Below are positions 1 through 7,785 of a DNA stretch of 64,000 bases, piece by piece; position 1 is the stretch's first letter, and every line of letters begins with the position of its first letter. Origin of the DNA: Spongiibacteraceae bacterium UBA5047 (lineage in GTDB: Bacteria; Pseudomonadota; Gammaproteobacteria; Pseudomonadales; Spongiibacteraceae); contig DIBR01000034.1 in NCBI GenBank assembly GCA_002415025.1, positions 273,474 through 337,473 on the forward strand, in the 5' to 3' direction. The notes beneath the pieces were generated by a model. That model worked only from the letters and a program-made list of their open reading frames with translations. It searched no databases and was not told the origin of the DNA. The position numbers were made by a program, and so were the translations under genes.

Positions 1-1345
1 TCTTCGTCAGACATGCAGCAGCAGTGATACTGCCACCGCCGTCGTCCTGATGAACACGTTGGTGGCAAAACTCCTGCCACAGGCCCTGCTCTTCAGGCGA
101 GAGCGAGTCAGGGAAATTGCGCCCCCGATAGCGAAACAGTAAGTCGTCGAGGCGCTTATCCGTAAATGGAAAGCTGCGCTCTGCCAGCTTTCTGCCATCG
201 CATTCCAACACCTCATTCATCAAACGCCGGTCGTCATTCCCGAAGAAACCGCCACTGTAAAGCATTCGGTCGGGGTCGGTTTCCGGCTCAAAATGCCGTT
301 GGTTGTAGATGTCGTCGAGCTTTAACTTTAGTCCGCTGCATTCACTCAGCTGCTGCCAGTGGCGCTCACAACGCGCCATATCAATCTGCAAGCGCGCCTG
401 TGCGCTTTCGTCGAGCAAATTCAGGGTTGCCAACATGGGCGAGCGATTCAGGTGAATTTCCTTGAGGGGTATGCGCTCCACGCCCTCGGCAAGATCTTCC
501 GTCCGAGCGAACACGCGCTTTGCCACCTCGACCGCCGACAGCTCGATCAGGGGCTGCGGATCCGCCATCAAATCAACGGCAATAACACTGTTTTTATTGA
601 CCGGATGCATCGCCAGAGGCATCACTAGAGCCGCACAGTATCGACTCGCGGGGTAGCGGCTGGAGATGTGAAGCACCGGCTTTTGCCGGTTCATATCCAG
701 CAACTGCGCCACGTGCTGCTTCTTGCGCAGGCCCAGGGCATAGTCGAATAATTTGGGCTTTTCACGCTTGATCAGGCGGGCCAGATCAATGGTGGCGTGA
801 ACATCAGACAGGGCATCGTGCGCCGCTTCGTGGCTGAGCCCATTTGCCGCCGTCAGCAATTCCAGCTTGAAACTGACCGCGCCGTTCTCGCCAACAGGCC
901 ACTCAATACCCTCAGGACGGAGAGCGCAGCACAGCCGCACCACGTCAATAAGGTCCCAGCGCGAATTGCCGTTTTGCCACTCACGCGCATACACATCGAA
1001 AAAGTTGCGATACAGCGTATAGCGCGTCACTTCGTCGTCAAAACGAATACTGTTGTAGCCCACCCCGCAGGTACCGGGTTGCGATAACTCGGCATGAATC
1101 GCCCGAATAAAGTCGCGCTCGGGAAGACCTTTTTCCAGTGCTTCTTGCGGGGTAATGCCCGTCACCAGACAGGCCTCAGGTTGAGGCACCATATCCGGTG
1201 TCGGACGGTTATAGATAACCAGTGGTTCGCCAACAATATTGAGGTCGGCATCGGTGCGAACACCGGCGAATTGCGACGCGCGATCCCTCGAGGGATCGGC
1301 GCCCCAGGTTTCGTAGTCGTGCCAGTAAAAGGTCTGATTTGGCAA
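1..1345 (-). CDS. sbcB: Exodeoxyribonuclease I (SbcB), C-terminus cut by window edge
   Basis: This is a single-strand-specific 3'-5' DNA exonuclease of the DEDD family, acting in mismatch repair and recombination. The reading frame stays open from about 1345 down to base 1, giving about 448 residues against roughly 475 in E. coli, so only some 25-30 residues are missing. Visible motifs are the first exonuclease motif HDYETWG (D10, E12), VGYNSIRFDDEVTRY around residue 100, and HDALSDVHATI around residue 180, which holds the His and Asp of the last motif. An in-frame TGA lies just upstream, and no ATG precedes the conserved start, so a TTG at 1345 (protein begins MPNQTFYW) is the likely start. 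The Shine-Dalgarno is weak, so the exact start is uncertain. A REP-like palindrome separates it from the fumarase gene upstream. Confidence 0.9.
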   Translation of the reverse strand, partial: MPNQTFYWHDYETWGADPSRDRASQFAGVRTDADLNIVGEPLVIYNRPTPDMVPQPEACLVTGITPQEALEKGLPERDFIRAIHAELSQPGTCGVGYNSIRFDDEVTRYTLYRNFFDVYAREWQNGNSRWDLIDVVRLCCALRPEGIEWPVGENGAVSFKLELLTAANGLSHEAAHDALSDVHATIDLARLIKREKPKLFDYALGLRKKQHVAQLLDMNRQKPVLHISSRYPASRYCAALVMPLAMHPVNKNSVIAVDLMADPQPLIELSAVEVAKRVFARTEDLAEGVERIPLKEIHLNRSPMLATLNLLDESAQARLQIDMARCERHWQQLSECSGLKLKLDDIYNQRHFEPETDPDRMLYSGGFFGNDDRRLMNEVLECDGRKLAERSFPFTDKRLDDLLFRYRGRNFPDSLSPEEQGLWQEFCHQRVHQDDGGGSITAAACLTK

Positions 1346-1401
1346 AAGTCTGTCCGCTCAGGGTTTGCGGTATTTCATAGGGCTGCGGCGCATATTGCAA
1401 A

Positions 1402-1472
1402 TGTGGGAGCGTGCCCCGCACGCGAATAGGTTAATTCAGCGCCCATTCGCCAGCAGGGCTGTCTCCTGCAGG
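1402..1472. repeat. REP/REPIN-like palindromic repeat, copy 1
   Basis: The gap between sbcB and the fumarase gene holds TGTGGGAGCGTGCCCC followed by GCGAATAGG (1402-1430), then the opposite orientation CATTCGCCAGCAGGGCTG (from 1444). The same units recur at 10108-10187 and 33131-33204. They resemble the REP sequences of Pseudomonas and relatives, which carry TGTGGGAGC at one end and GCGAA at the other. Here the two units are arranged the other way round from the copies at 10.1 kb and 33.1 kb. Confidence 0.6.
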
Positions 1473-1478
1473 TCAGCA

Positions 1479-2996
1479 CTACGCTACTTCAATTGCCTGC
1501 TCTTCAATCATTTTTGCCCACTTCGCAGGCCCGGTTTTATGCACCGACTCTCCCTTGCTATCAACAGCAACCGTCACCGGCATGTCTATCACATCGAACT
1601 CGTAAATCGCCTCCATGCCCAGCTCGGGAAAGGCAACCACTTCGGCTTTTTTGATCGCCTGGGCAACCAGGTAGGCGGCTCCGCCCACGGCCATCAGGTA
1701 AACGGCCTCGTTGTCGCGAATGGCATCAATGGCCAGGTCGCCACGCTCGGCCTTGCCAATCATGCCCAGCAATCCGGTTTCTTCGAGCATGGTGCGCGTG
1801 AATTTGTCCATGCGGGTCGCCGTGGTCGGGCCAGCCGGGCCCACCACCTCTTCACGCACCGGGTCTACCGGGCCCACGTAGTAGATAAAGCGCCCGGTCA
1901 TATCCACCGGCAGCTTTTCACCGTTAGCCAACATGTCGATCATTTTTTTATGCGCTGCGTCGCGGCCCGTCAACATTTTGCCCGACAATAAAACCGTTTC
2001 ACCGGGCTGCCAGCTTTTGACTTCCTCTGCCGTTACCGTATCGAGATTGACCCGCCGAACACCTTCGCCCACTTCCCAGGTAATTTCAGGCCAGTCTGAC
2101 AGCGAGGGTGGCGTTAGCTCGGCCGGACCGGTTCCGTCCAACGTGAAATGTACATGACGGGTAGCAGCGCAGTTGGGAATAATCGCAACGGCCTTGTTGG
2201 CCGCGTGAGTCGGATAATCTTTCACTTTAACGTCTAACACGGTGGTCAAACCGCCCAGCCCCTGGGCACCAATACCCAGTTTGTTGACCTTTTCCATTAG
2301 CTCAAGACGCAACTCTTCCGAGCGATTGGCTGCTCCGCGCTCGCGTAGTTCGTGAATATCAATCGGGTCCAGCAGGGCTTCTTTAGCCAGCAGCATCGCT
2401 TTTTCTGCTGTGCCACCCAGACCGATCCCCAGCATGCCGGGCGGACACCAGCCGGCGCCCATTTTCGGGAGTTGTTCCAGCACCCAGTCAACCACCGAAT
2501 CGGAAGGATTGAGCATGGCAAACTTGGATTTGGCTTCGCTGCCACCGCCTTTGGCGGCCACATAAATTTCAACGCTGTCGCCGGCAACAATTTCATAGTG
2601 AATAACGGCAGGAGTGTTGTCTTTCGTGTTTTGGCGGGCTCCATCCGGATCAGCCAGAATCGAGGCACGCAGAACATTGTCCGGGTGGTTATAGGCACGA
2701 CGTACGCCTTCATTCACCATATCGCTGAGCGGCATATCGCCCTGCCACTGCACATTCATGCCCACTTTCAGAAATACGGTGACGATACCGGTGTCCTGGC
2801 AAATCGGGCGATGGCCTTCAGCACACATGCGCGAATTGATCAAAATTTGCGCCATGGCATCCTTGGCGCCGGGGTTCTGCTCTCGTTTGTAGGCTTCATG
2901 CACACCCTGGATAAAATCAACCGGGTGGTAGTAGGAAATGTATTGCAGGGCGTCAGCCACACTGCTGATCAGGTCGTCTTGGCGGATAAGCGTCAT
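1479..2996 (-). CDS. fumA: Fumarate hydratase, class I (iron-sulfur)
   Basis: Interconverts fumarate and malate in the TCA cycle, using an oxygen-sensitive 4Fe-4S cluster in the cytoplasm. The 505-residue single chain has the expected two-domain layout. The three cluster cysteines are recognisable as C66 in RPICQDTG, C184 in GAGWCPPG and C276 in PNCAATRH. Their spacing (118 and 92 residues) closely follows E. coli FumA (119 and 94). The C-terminal domain contains LTGRDAAHKK and GPAGPTTATRMD, typical of the family. ATG at 2996 has GAGG upstream. A candidate sigma-70 promoter lies about 110 bp upstream. The symbol fumA is by family; I cannot tell FumA from FumB-type orthology. Confidence 0.95.
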   Translation of the reverse strand: MTLIRQDDLISSVADALQYISYYHPVDFIQGVHEAYKREQNPGAKDAMAQILINSRMCAEGHRPICQDTGIVTVFLKVGMNVQWQGDMPLSDMVNEGVRRAYNHPDNVLRASILADPDGARQNTKDNTPAVIHYEIVAGDSVEIYVAAKGGGSEAKSKFAMLNPSDSVVDWVLEQLPKMGAGWCPPGMLGIGLGGTAEKAMLLAKEALLDPIDIHELRERGAANRSEELRLELMEKVNKLGIGAQGLGGLTTVLDVKVKDYPTHAANKAVAIIPNCAATRHVHFTLDGTGPAELTPPSLSDWPEITWEVGEGVRRVNLDTVTAEEVKSWQPGETVLLSGKMLTGRDAAHKKMIDMLANGEKLPVDMTGRFIYYVGPVDPVREEVVGPAGPTTATRMDKFTRTMLEETGLLGMIGKAERGDLAIDAIRDNEAVYLMAVGGAAYLVAQAIKKAEVVAFPELGMEAIYEFDVIDMPVTVAVDSKGESVHKTGPAKWAKMIEEQAIEVA

Positions 2997-3107
2997 CGGG
3001 GCCTCGTTACTGTATATTCGGGCTTAACTCGACTTCAAAGAGTGAGTCGGGAAATACGACGCCGGGAGGTCTCAACAGAGCAGCCCTGCATCGCTGGCAG
3101 GGGCGGG

Positions 3108-3136
3108 ATTATACCTCAGATATGAGCGGCTTTCAC
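3108..3136 (-). promoter_or_regulatory. Candidate sigma-70 promoter of the fumarase gene
   Basis: On the minus strand a perfect -10 TATAAT (3113-3108) is preceded by a 17-bp spacer and a partial -35 GTGAAA (3136-3131, four of six matches). It points into the fumarase gene and would give a 5' leader of about 105 nt. Prediction by eye only. Confidence 0.5.
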
Positions 3137-3137
3137 C

Positions 3138-3159
3138 GGGCCGGTCGTGCGACCGGCCC
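3138..3159. terminator. GC-rich hairpin after the coiled-coil gene
   Basis: A perfect 10-bp inverted repeat (GGGCCGGTCG, two-base loop, CGACCGGCCC) lies just past the stop codon of the minus-strand coiled-coil gene and upstream of the fumarase promoter. No T-tract follows, so it may end or protect the upstream transcript rather than act as a classic intrinsic terminator. Confidence 0.4.
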
Positions 3160-3177
3160 CGTGTTTGCCAGCCTGCC

Positions 3178-3930
3178 TTACTGGGCGGGTGCCGCAGTGG
3201 AGCTGGGGTGGTTGGAGCTAACCGATTCGCGCAGGCTGTTTATATCGCGGTTTACCTGTTTGCGAAAGGCGTTCACTGACTCCAGCCACTCTTCATTGGC
3301 CTTGATGCGCCCTTCCAGCTTGGCAACTTGCTCAGCCACGTCGCCGCCCTCTCGCAACTCGGCAATTTCGCTCCAGTTGGTTTCCGCCATCGACTGGGTC
3401 TTTTGCTGCTGTACCTTGAGCGCCGCCAATTCCTTTTTATCCTTGGCTGCCGCCTGCTCGGCGGTCGCGATCCGGGTTTTCAGACCCTCAAGCGTCTTCT
3501 CGAATTTGGTCAGGCGCTCCTCGTGTTCGTTCAGCTGCTCCTTGCTCTTCTTCCAGACATTGTCCCAGAGCTTGCGAATTTCGGTATCGAGAAACTGCAC
3601 CTGCTTCTGCATCTGGTCACTGGATTCAGTAACGCTCTCGTCAGTAATATTGAGTTGCTTCTCCAGCCGCAAAATTCGCTGCTGATCCAGCGTTAGCTGT
3701 GCGCGCGCCAAATCCAGCTGCTGGTACAAGTAATAGCCACCAGCGAGCAAAATCACAATGATTGCCCATGCCAGCCACCCTGCAGAGCCGCCACCGCCGC
3801 CGCCTTCACTGGCCACATTGGGCACATCACCAATGCGATCAACCATACGTGTTCGGCGTTCTCGCTGGAACGACTCAATATCATCGGCGTCCGGCTTGAC
3901 GCCGCCGCCCGGCCTGTTGGGGTTATTCAT
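3178..3930 (-). CDS. Membrane-anchored coiled-coil protein of unknown function
   Basis: The 250-residue protein has a charged cytoplasmic N-terminus (about 1-40), a Gly-rich linker, one transmembrane helix near residues 50-70 (WLAWAIIVILLAGGYYLY), and then a long, mostly helical region rich in Glu, Lys and Gln (about 70-235) with heptad-like spacing. It ends in a Ser/Pro/Ala tail. The layout suggests a bitopic inner-membrane protein with a periplasmic coiled coil. I do not recognise a named family or enzymatic motif. ATG at 3930 has a good Shine-Dalgarno (AGGGAA). The gene is alone, reading toward fumarase on the same strand with a GC hairpin between them. Confidence 0.75.
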   Translation of the reverse strand: MNNPNRPGGGVKPDADDIESFQRERRTRMVDRIGDVPNVASEGGGGGGSAGWLAWAIIVILLAGGYYLYQQLDLARAQLTLDQQRILRLEKQLNITDESVTESSDQMQKQVQFLDTEIRKLWDNVWKKSKEQLNEHEERLTKFEKTLEGLKTRIATAEQAAAKDKKELAALKVQQQKTQSMAETNWSEIAELREGGDVAEQVAKLEGRIKANEEWLESVNAFRKQVNRDINSLRESVSSNHPSSTAAPAQ

Positions 3931-4071
3931 TCAGATTCCCTGTTACCTGTTTGCCTGCGCATTATGACAGTTGGCTTGCAGCCGCAACAATGACAAGGTG
4001 CGCATTCAACAATAAATCGGCTCTGCAAATGCGCTATATACGGCACGACCCTGACGTAAAACGTTACGCCG

Positions 4072-4158
4072 TTTCTTGCTTGTCATACTTTTTGCTATAC
4101 TGCCCTCACAATCAAGCTCCCGCCATCACTGCGTATGCTCTCAGCTTGTGATGACGGG
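4072..4158 (+). promoter_or_regulatory. Promoter and leader hairpin of the PuuD-like gene
   Basis: A -10 box TATACT (4096-4101) lies 18 bp after a weak -35 TTTCTT (4072-4077). Downstream, CCCGCCATCAC (4119-4129) and GTGATGACGGG (4148-4158) form an 11-bp inverted repeat with one G-U or mismatch pair and an 18-nt loop. This would fold in the leader about 45 nt before the ATG. No T-tract follows. Function unknown. Confidence 0.35.
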
Positions 4159-4201
4159 GATCAATAATAGTTCAATCTGCCACAATTGATAGGGACGACT
4201 C

Positions 4202-4843
4202 ATGGACGCATTTATAACAACCGACGTACTTTTTCGCTGGCTGCACGTACTGTTCGGCATTACGTGGATTGGCCTGCTGTACTACTTCAACTTTATCCAA
4301 GGTGAGTACTTCAAGGAAGCCGAAGCCGGCGCCAAAGCTGATGCCGTTAAAAAGCTGGCTCCGCGTGCGCTGTGGTGGTTCCGCTGGGGCGCCATGTTTA
4401 CCTTCCTGACCGGCGTCGTTCTGCTTGAGCTGGTTCGTCAGGCTCACGGCTGGGATTCCTACATCATTATGGGTGCCACGCTGGGCACGCTGATGTTCCT
4501 GAACGTATGGCTGATCATCTGGCCGGCACAGAAAATCGTATGCGGCATCACCCCCGGTGACGGCGCTACCGCTGCCCCTAAAGCTGCCCTGGCCTCACGC
4601 ACCAACACCCTGTTCTCCGGCCCGATGCTGATCGGCATGATGGGCTCGTTCCACGGTACTGGCGCGGCCAGCCACGGTATGAACAGCCTGCCGATGGGTT
4701 TGTGGATTGTTCTGGCCCTGATTCTGGCGCTGCAAGCTAACGCGATCTTTGGCAAAACCGGCCCGATGACCACCGTAAAAGGTGTTATTCACTGCAGCAT
4801 CGCGCTGACAGTCGTATTCGTTGGCCTGCTGCAATTCGTATAA
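4202..4843 (+). CDS. PuuD-like (urate hydroxylase N-domain) membrane protein
   Basis: The 213-residue polytopic protein has about five to six hydrophobic segments, with histidines in membrane-facing positions (LFRWLHVLFGITWIGLLYY, residues 9-27; HGTGAASHGMN near 150-160). It resembles the membrane domain of PuuD-type urate hydroxylase (Urate_ox_N family), but it lacks the C-terminal cytochrome c domain of full-length PuuD. Short stand-alone versions are common in marine gammaproteobacteria and their substrate is not established. Nothing else in the window belongs to purine catabolism, so urate as substrate is doubtful. It is monocistronic, with its own leader hairpin and a strong terminator. 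Confidence 0.65.
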   Translation: MDAFITTDVLFRWLHVLFGITWIGLLYYFNFIQGEYFKEAEAGAKADAVKKLAPRALWWFRWGAMFTFLTGVVLLELVRQAHGWDSYIIMGATLGTLMFLNVWLIIWPAQKIVCGITPGDGATAAPKAALASRTNTLFSGPMLIGMMGSFHGTGAASHGMNSLPMGLWIVLALILALQANAIFGKTGPMTTVKGVIHCSIALTVVFVGLLQFV

Positions 4844-4864
4844 ATTCAGCACTCGCCTGAATGC

Positions 4865-4896
4865 AAAAAGCCCCGGCATTGTCCGGGGCTTTTTTA
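4865..4896 (+). terminator. Intrinsic terminator of the PuuD-like gene
   Basis: GCCCCGG, a six-base loop and CCGGGGC are followed by six T, starting about 20 bp after the stop codon. A-rich bases on the left (AAAAA) could also let it work on the minus strand. Confidence 0.9.
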
Positions 4897-4953
4897 TGGC
4901 TTCGCGTTGGGTATAGAGCACCTGTAGGCCTGATTAAGCACAGCGTATAAATA

Positions 4954-4983
4954 TTGGGGTCAGAGTATTTACTCTGACCCCAA
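4954..4983. repeat. Perfect 14-bp inverted repeat with GGGGTCAGAGT core
   Basis: TTGGGGTCAGAGTA, two bases, TACTCTGACCCCAA. It lies between the convergent PuuD-like and HAD genes. The GGGGTCAGAGT sequence resembles short palindromes I associate with REP-type Y1 transposase elements in gammaproteobacteria, but no transposase gene is present here. It could also work as a bidirectional terminator. Confidence 0.6.
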
Positions 4984-5001
4984 ATCTACACTTATGCGGG
5001 C

Positions 5002-5640
5002 CTACTTCAGTAGCGCATCCAGTTCGGTGATCGCTTTCTTAATATCCTCGTCGACGAGAACGGTTTTCATCCCCAACGCTTTGGCGGTTTCGATATTGCC
5101 GGGGAAGTCATCGAGAAAGACCGTTCGCGAGGCATCCGCTATACCCATCCGCTCCAGCGTTAGCTCAAAGATGGCGGGATTGGGTTTGCGCAAACCCACT
5201 TCGCAGGAATCAATTACCAGCTCGAACAAGTCATCTACCGGCAGCAGCGAACGCCAGCCATCGGCAAATTCTTTGACATTGTTGGTGATGATGGCACGGC
5301 GGAAACCGCGCGCTTTCAGCTCGGCGACCTTCTCCACTAACCGGGTGCGTATACCGCCATCACGTGGCATCGCGGCAAATATCTCGTAGATGTCCAACGC
5401 GAAGCCGTGCTGCGCCTGCGCTATGTCCATTATCGTCTGACGGCACTCGTCCAGACTGATCTCACCACGTTCCACCTTGTGCCAGGGGTGGTCGCCATCT
5501 TCGTGATAATTACCAAACATAATCTCGTGAATCTGGCCCGGCCTGGCGCCCATTTTCTGCCCGATTCCATCGAACTCGGAGAAGGGCGACAGGGTAAATA
5601 CGCCGCCAAAATCAAACAGCACTGCTTCTATCTGGCTCAT
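5002..5640 (-). CDS. HAD-superfamily phosphatase, subfamily IA (sEH/ACAD10 type)
   Basis: Predicted cytoplasmic phosphohydrolase of 212 residues. Motif I is FDFGGVFT with nucleophile D10; the usual second Asp is replaced by Gly, as in the IA group related to the N-terminal phosphatase domain of soluble epoxide hydrolase. Motif II is ITNN near residue 120, motif III the Lys in LRKPNPAIF near residue 150, and motif IV LDDFPGN near 178. The substrate is unknown. The gene starts 5 bp after the end of the upstream 362-residue gene, so they are probably co-transcribed. Members of this subgroup often sit with acyl-CoA dehydrogenases and phosphotransferases, which fits the acyl-CoA genes upstream, but this is inference. 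Confidence 0.85.
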   Translation of the reverse strand: MSQIEAVLFDFGGVFTLSPFSEFDGIGQKMGARPGQIHEIMFGNYHEDGDHPWHKVERGEISLDECRQTIMDIAQAQHGFALDIYEIFAAMPRDGGIRTRLVEKVAELKARGFRRAIITNNVKEFADGWRSLLPVDDLFELVIDSCEVGLRKPNPAIFELTLERMGIADASRTVFLDDFPGNIETAKALGMKTVLVDEDIKKAITELDALLK

Positions 5641-5645
5641 GCGCG

Positions 5646-6734
5646 CTACTTCACCCCGTAGTGGTCGAACTGTCCGAGAAAGCCGTATTCAAACAGGCCG
5701 TAGCCAACCTGGTCGCCCATTTCAAAGCGGGCTGCGTTGTCACACAAACCAAACATCCGGTCCTTGTCGGCTTCCATATCCAGGGTGAAGCTTTCAACCA
5801 CCTTCTTGCCTTTGTACATGCCGTGTTTCCAGTCAGCTTCCAGCCCGTAACCCGTGCCTACCATCACCCAGACGTGCGTCAGTGGTGTCACCTTGACCTC
5901 AAGCGGGCCTTCCGGCGCTTCCGGAAAACGGATCACGGACGAATCGATAAAGGCCTGGTAAGGCTTGGCGATCGACAGCTTGTGCTCGTGCTCCGGTCGC
6001 CCCAGCCAATCCACTTCACGCTCGGGGTCATTCCAGACCCGCACCGCCTCTTCCAGCACCCGAGTGCCGTCGTTATGTTCGTTGACGATATACAAAATGG
6101 AGAAGTCGTCGAACTGCATGGGCGCATAGTTCCACATACCCTCCATCGCCGAGGTGCCTTCGTGAATACCCGCCGGTTCGTGCTCGCCTACCGGCCGAAT
6201 TCCCCAGGAACGGTCGCGACTCCCCTTCCAACGGTCGGGCGTTACGTCAAAGGTTTCATCGCCCACCCGCAAACTTCCGGTCCAGCAGCCTGTTTGTGCA
6301 AAACGCGTGGAATCAAATAACACGCGACCGTGTTTGCGAATGTATTGACGGGGTTCAAGGAAAGCGGGGATAGCCCCTTCCCAGGTAATATCCATGGCAA
6401 TCGGGTGCTCCGGCGAGTCGTCCACAATAAAGCGAACTTTCTCCAAGCCCTTGAGCACTTCAATTCTCAGCGGACCAACCGAAGTGTCCATGCGGTCAGT
6501 CAGTTCCCGCGAGGCGCGCACCACATGATGCTTGTCGCCGCGCCGGACAACGGCAAACGCGTCCTGCACTCCCAGGGTCGGGTACTGGCCCATACCCATC
6601 ACCATAAAAAGGTCGTCACTGGAGGAGTGAAGATTAAAGTAGTAGCGGTCGTAGAAATTCCGGTCTGAGGTGCCGACAAAACGAATCACGTCGGAGGTCT
6701 GATGCAGCGGGTAATCATCCATTTGCGAGAGCAT
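5646..6734 (-). CDS. Uncharacterised protein (DUF7064-like), lipid/steroid-context family
   Basis: The 362-residue protein has no signal peptide or membrane segment. It is rich in aromatic residues and predicted beta strands, with recognisable stretches FNLHSSSDDLFMVMGMGQYP (22 residues region near 32-53) and KGSRDRSWGIRPVG near 190. These are typical of an uncharacterised bacterial family found near acyl-CoA and steroid degradation genes, which I associate with DUF7064. No catalytic motif can be named. A palindrome (6786-6799) lies in its upstream gap, and the HAD phosphatase gene follows after 5 bp. Context suggests a role in lipid or acyl-CoA metabolism; no reaction can be assigned. Confidence 0.65.
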   Translation of the reverse strand: MLSQMDDYPLHQTSDVIRFVGTSDRNFYDRYYFNLHSSSDDLFMVMGMGQYPTLGVQDAFAVVRRGDKHHVVRASRELTDRMDTSVGPLRIEVLKGLEKVRFIVDDSPEHPIAMDITWEGAIPAFLEPRQYIRKHGRVLFDSTRFAQTGCWTGSLRVGDETFDVTPDRWKGSRDRSWGIRPVGEHEPAGIHEGTSAMEGMWNYAPMQFDDFSILYIVNEHNDGTRVLEEAVRVWNDPEREVDWLGRPEHEHKLSIAKPYQAFIDSSVIRFPEAPEGPLEVKVTPLTHVWVMVGTGYGLEADWKHGMYKGKKVVESFTLDMEADKDRMFGLCDNAARFEMGDQVGYGLFEYGFLGQFDHYGVK

Positions 6735-6785
6735 GTGAGCTCCTATTAGGTTTTATAGTCAGGAGCAGGCAGTGTAGAGAAATAA

Positions 6786-6799
6786 TATACGGTCGTATA
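6786..6799. promoter_or_regulatory. TetR-type palindrome upstream of the DUF7064-like gene
   Basis: TATACGGTCGTATA is a perfect 6-bp inverted repeat around two bases. It lies about 52 bp upstream of the ATG at 6734 and overlaps AT-rich sequence that could supply a -10 box on the minus strand. Symmetry and size are typical of TetR-family operators. No TetR gene is in the window. Confidence 0.5.
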
Positions 6800-6854
6800 G
6801 TTAACAGATTTTCACACCCTTTACTGCCTAAAATTAAGATTGTAAATCATGCAG

Positions 6855-7784
6855 TTACAGAAGTTTCTGGAGCGCCTTCAGCGTGCCTTCGAGCTCGATC
6901 AGGCTCTCGTCGCCGAGCAATTGTCCATAGTAGCCACGCACGGCGGCGCAGGCTTCAGCCAGCTCACTGATAAAATCCATGCCGGCTGCGCTCAGCGTCA
7001 CGCGCTTCGCCCGGCTGTCGCCCCTGCATTCCCGCACCACCAGCAGCGACTGCGCTGCTAGTTGCCGCACCGTCAGACTAACCGCCTGCACGGTGAGCGG
7101 TTGCGGCTCGGCCAACTCACTGATGGTCATACCGCCTTCACCTAGGTGATAAAGCTGGGTGAGACCGGGACGGCTGATACGCTGTGCGCTGGCCCGGGGC
7201 AATTGTTCGCGCAAGCGCTGCTCAAAGTCTCCCGCCAGCTCCACCAGCAGACGGCCAAAGTGCAAAAAACGCTGGGCATCGCCGGCAGCATGGCTTCGCG
7301 GTTGTACGCCCAGTTCGCGTGTAATGAGATCCAGTGACTGATAAAGCCGGGCGAATACCTGTTCGCCTAAACGCTGGCGGTAGTGCTTGCGAATGTCGTC
7401 CACCACGCGGTTGGAGGCACTCACCAGCCGCTCTCCGCGCAAGCTGAACCGGACAATGCGTGCGCGGCGGTCGTCGCTACTCGTGACAACACTGAGATAG
7501 CCCGACGACTCCAGTTGCCGAACAATTTTACCAATGGTTTGCTTGGTGATACCGGCGCGGTGCGATAACTCCGAGATGGTGGCGCCGTTGCCATCGAGAT
7601 GACGCAATACCGACCCGTGGGAGCGCAGCACGTCTTCAAAGCCCAGATTGCGATAGGCTGCTAAAAACCGCTCCTCGTAATCGGCCACCAAGCGAAATAA
7701 CACCACGCCTAATGCGTTCTCACGATAACGCTTCACCGCGACCGCCAGGCGGTCGGGCTGAACTGGCGTTGTGCTTTCTGTCAT
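6855..7784 (-). CDS. MarR-family regulator with two winged-helix domains in one chain
   Basis: The 309-residue protein contains two MarR-like domains in tandem. The first (about 20-150) has GATISELSHRAGITKQTIG and the wing SSDDRRARIVRFS. The second (about 170-300) repeats the pattern with GGMTISELAEPQPLTVQAVS and GDSRAKRVTLSAAG. MarR proteins are normally single-domain dimers of about 140-160 residues, so this looks like a covalent dimer. The start is ATG at 7784, one base after the TGA of the upstream MFS gene; the longer frame extending into that gene is not protein-like. It is last in the mutase operon and probably controls it, perhaps through the palindrome at 12372-12400. Confidence 0.8.
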   Translation of the reverse strand: MTESTTPVQPDRLAVAVKRYRENALGVVLFRLVADYEERFLAAYRNLGFEDVLRSHGSVLRHLDGNGATISELSHRAGITKQTIGKIVRQLESSGYLSVVTSSDDRRARIVRFSLRGERLVSASNRVVDDIRKHYRQRLGEQVFARLYQSLDLITRELGVQPRSHAAGDAQRFLHFGRLLVELAGDFEQRLREQLPRASAQRISRPGLTQLYHLGEGGMTISELAEPQPLTVQAVSLTVRQLAAQSLLVVRECRGDSRAKRVTLSAAGMDFISELAEACAAVRGYYGQLLGDESLIELEGTLKALQKLL

Positions 7785-7785
7785 A

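Noticed and set aside
2352..3125. Long plus-strand open frame opposite the fumarase gene
   Set aside because: Mirror of a strongly conserved coding strand; no ribosome site, and its translation is low in plausible domain content.
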